From Deltaproteobacteria bacterium (GTDB taxonomy: Bacteria > Myxococcota_A > UBA796 > UBA2385), in assembly GCA_016792625.1 (NCBI GenBank), contig JAEUKK010000116.1, positions 1 through 64,000 on the forward strand: a stretch of DNA of 64,000 nucleotides, read 5' to 3'. The position numbers were made by a program, and so were the translations under genes. Every line of letters begins with the position of its first letter. Within the stretch, counting starts at the first letter, position 1. Shown one piece after another: positions 62,764 through 64,000 of this stretch. The notes under the pieces were generated by a model, which worked only from the letters and a program-made list of their open reading frames with translations, searched no databases and was not told the origin of the DNA.

Positions 62764-64000
62764 TCGGGCGGCGCGCGGTCTGGGCGGCCCTCTGCCTCGC
62801 GGTGGCGCTCGTCTATAGTGGCGTGCTGGACGCTCCTTTCGTCTATGACGACAAGGTCGAGGTCGCCGGCAACCGAGCCCTGCGCCTCTTCGCCCACCTC
62901 GACGGCGACGCGCTCTCGCTGCTCTTGGCGGGGCGCGGCGACGTCGGCGGGCTCGACGACGTGATTGACGGCTGGCGCGGCATCCTCAGCTACAACACCG
63001 CTCGGCCGCTGTTGATCACGTCGTATGCCATTGATTTTCAACGGGGTGGTCTGGATCCGCGGCCCTACCACATCACCAACCTGCTCGTGCACGGCGCCGC
63101 GGTCGGGGCGGCCCTGGCCCTTGTCCACGCGCTGGCCGGCCTCGCCCGCCGGCCGCTGCCCACCGCGGCCTTGGGCGGGCTCGTGGGACTCTGGGCCCTG
63201 CACCCCATGGCCACCGAGGCGGTCGCCTACACGACCGGGCGCAGCGAGGCGCTCTGCGGCGCCTTCTCGTTCATGGCCCTCGCCGCCTGGGCCGGGGCGC
63301 TGCAGGCCGAGCGCGAGGGGCGCTCGGGGCTCTGGGGGCGCGGCCTGGGCACCCTCTGCTTCGCGCTGGCCGTGGGCAGCAAAGAGCCGGGCGTGATGGT
63401 CTTCCCGGTGATGCTGTGGATGGAGCTTCTGTTTCGAGAGGGTCGCCCCGTCCGCGCCTGGAGTTACCTGCCCCACCTCGCCGCGGCGCTGGGCGCGGTG
63501 GCGCTCCGCTTGAGCGCGACCGGCGCGCTGCTCCCGGTTGAGGTCCCTCGGCCGCTCGGCGTGCAGCTCACGACCAGCGCCGAGGTGCTCCTCCGTTACC
63601 TGCAGCTCTGGGCGCTGCCGGTGGGCCAGACGCTCTTTCATGACCAGCCCGACGTCGATCCGGCCTCGGTGCGCGGGATCGGGGCCTGGGCGGGGCTGCT
63701 CCTCCTGCTCGCCGCGGGCGCATGGGCTGGCCGGCGCCGCCCGCTGGTCGCCTGGGGGCTCGGCGCCGCGCTGCTCTTCCTCCTCCCCTCGACCTCGGTG
63801 GTGATGCTGAAAGAGCACATGGCCGAGCACCGCGCCTATGTCACCGGGCTCTATCTGCTCGTGGCCGCTTGGGGCCTGCTGCCCGAGGCCCGCGCCCAGC
63901 GCCTACGCGGCCTGCTGGTCGCCGTTTTGGTGGTGCTCAGCGCGGCGACCTGGGGCCGCAACCGGGTCTGGGCCAGCGAGGCCCTGCTCTGGCGCGAGGC
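62748..64000 (+). CDS. TMTC-like multi-pass membrane protein (partial)
   Basis: The frame is open from ATG 62748 to the window end, giving 417 residues so far. APFVYDDKVEVAGN near residue 28 and LHPMATEAVAYTTGRSEALC near 149 match TMTC/PMT-type mannosyltransferases, which use lipid-linked sugar in the membrane. About ten helices are visible; the TPR tail expected in this family would lie past the edge. It overlaps the GT4 gene by 16 bases. Confidence 0.8.
   Translation, partial: MDRDLIGRRAVWAALCLAVALVYSGVLDAPFVYDDKVEVAGNRALRLFAHLDGDALSLLLAGRGDVGGLDDVIDGWRGILSYNTARPLLITSYAIDFQRGGLDPRPYHITNLLVHGAAVGAALALVHALAGLARRPLPTAALGGLVGLWALHPMATEAVAYTTGRSEALCGAFSFMALAAWAGALQAEREGRSGLWGRGLGTLCFALAVGSKEPGVMVFPVMLWMELLFREGRPVRAWSYLPHLAAALGAVALRLSATGALLPVEVPRPLGVQLTTSAEVLLRYLQLWALPVGQTLFHDQPDVDPASVRGIGAWAGLLLLLAAGAWAGRRRPLVAWGLGAALLFLLPSTSVVMLKEHMAEHRAYVTGLYLLVAAWGLLPEARAQRLRGLLVAVLVVLSAATWGRNRVWASEALLWRE

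Overview
The window is very G+C-rich, densely coded bacterial DNA with short intergenic spaces, many GTG and TTG starts and many 1-4 base gene overlaps. It looks like a chromosomal segment of a myxobacterium-like organism (Myxococcota or a near relative). The reasons are a MYXO-CTERM-like C-terminal tail (gene at 41543-42715), at least fourteen predicted lipoproteins, many with Asp/Gly-rich linkers after the lipid-bearing cysteine, thrombospondin-3 and PKD-type surface proteins, and enzymes of the futalosine menaquinone route. No phage, insertion sequence or CRISPR array was seen.

Layout. 1-4625 (minus): a tight gene set running zinc-ribbon/SAM methyltransferase, hotdog thioesterase, ATP-grasp enzyme, small membrane protein, HTTM-like membrane protein. 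4698-5963: AmpG-like permease. 6159-10112: two paralogous beta-propeller lipoproteins and an outer-membrane protein. 10194-14705: Lgt, a receiver-PAS-histidine kinase, and RecJ. 14702-19399 (minus): an MCE (MlaD-like) protein, an ABC-2-like exporter permease and two lipoproteins in one tight operon. 19472-26387: a ureohydrolase, a VWA lipoprotein, and two SGNH-hydrolase paralogues around a small lipoprotein. 26512-31136: transhydrogenase pntAB, then an MBOAT O-acyltransferase that may work with the SGNH proteins.

31205-38604: a lipoprotein, an SDR epimerase, a PlsC-like acyltransferase, an ECF sigma factor with a membrane protein that is probably its regulator (three exact 15-bp tandem repeats lie between them), and an FAD-linked oxidase. 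38614-44991: a KamA/EpmB-type radical SAM enzyme, a membrane protein coupled to an MqnB-like nucleosidase, a TSP3/MYXO-CTERM surface protein, a DnaQ-type exonuclease coupled to an OmpA-type lipoprotein, and a small lipoprotein. 45019-52217 (minus): MqnC, two adjacent divergent isocitrate-dehydrogenase-like paralogues, a membrane-anchored SecD-P1-like protein and several small envelope proteins. 52350-53710: a lipoprotein, a Nudix hydrolase, and tRNA-Leu(CAG) with a strong intrinsic terminator. 53885-59502 (minus): two PKD lipoproteins, a propeller-like protein and a GT-C membrane glycosyltransferase. 59906-64000: a HEAT-repeat protein, two small Cys-rich lipoproteins, a GT4 glycosyltransferase and a TMTC-like membrane protein cut by the window end.

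The main theme is envelope construction: lipoprotein maturation (Lgt), lipid transport (MCE), lipid synthesis (PlsC), glycan modification (SGNH/MBOAT, GT-C, GT4) and many surface lipoproteins. Basic energy metabolism (PntAB, IDH-like pair, menaquinone enzymes) is interspersed. The best candidates for undescribed biology are the ATP-grasp/HTTM operon, the MCE-exporter operon, the degenerate IDH pair and the SecD-head-like protein.
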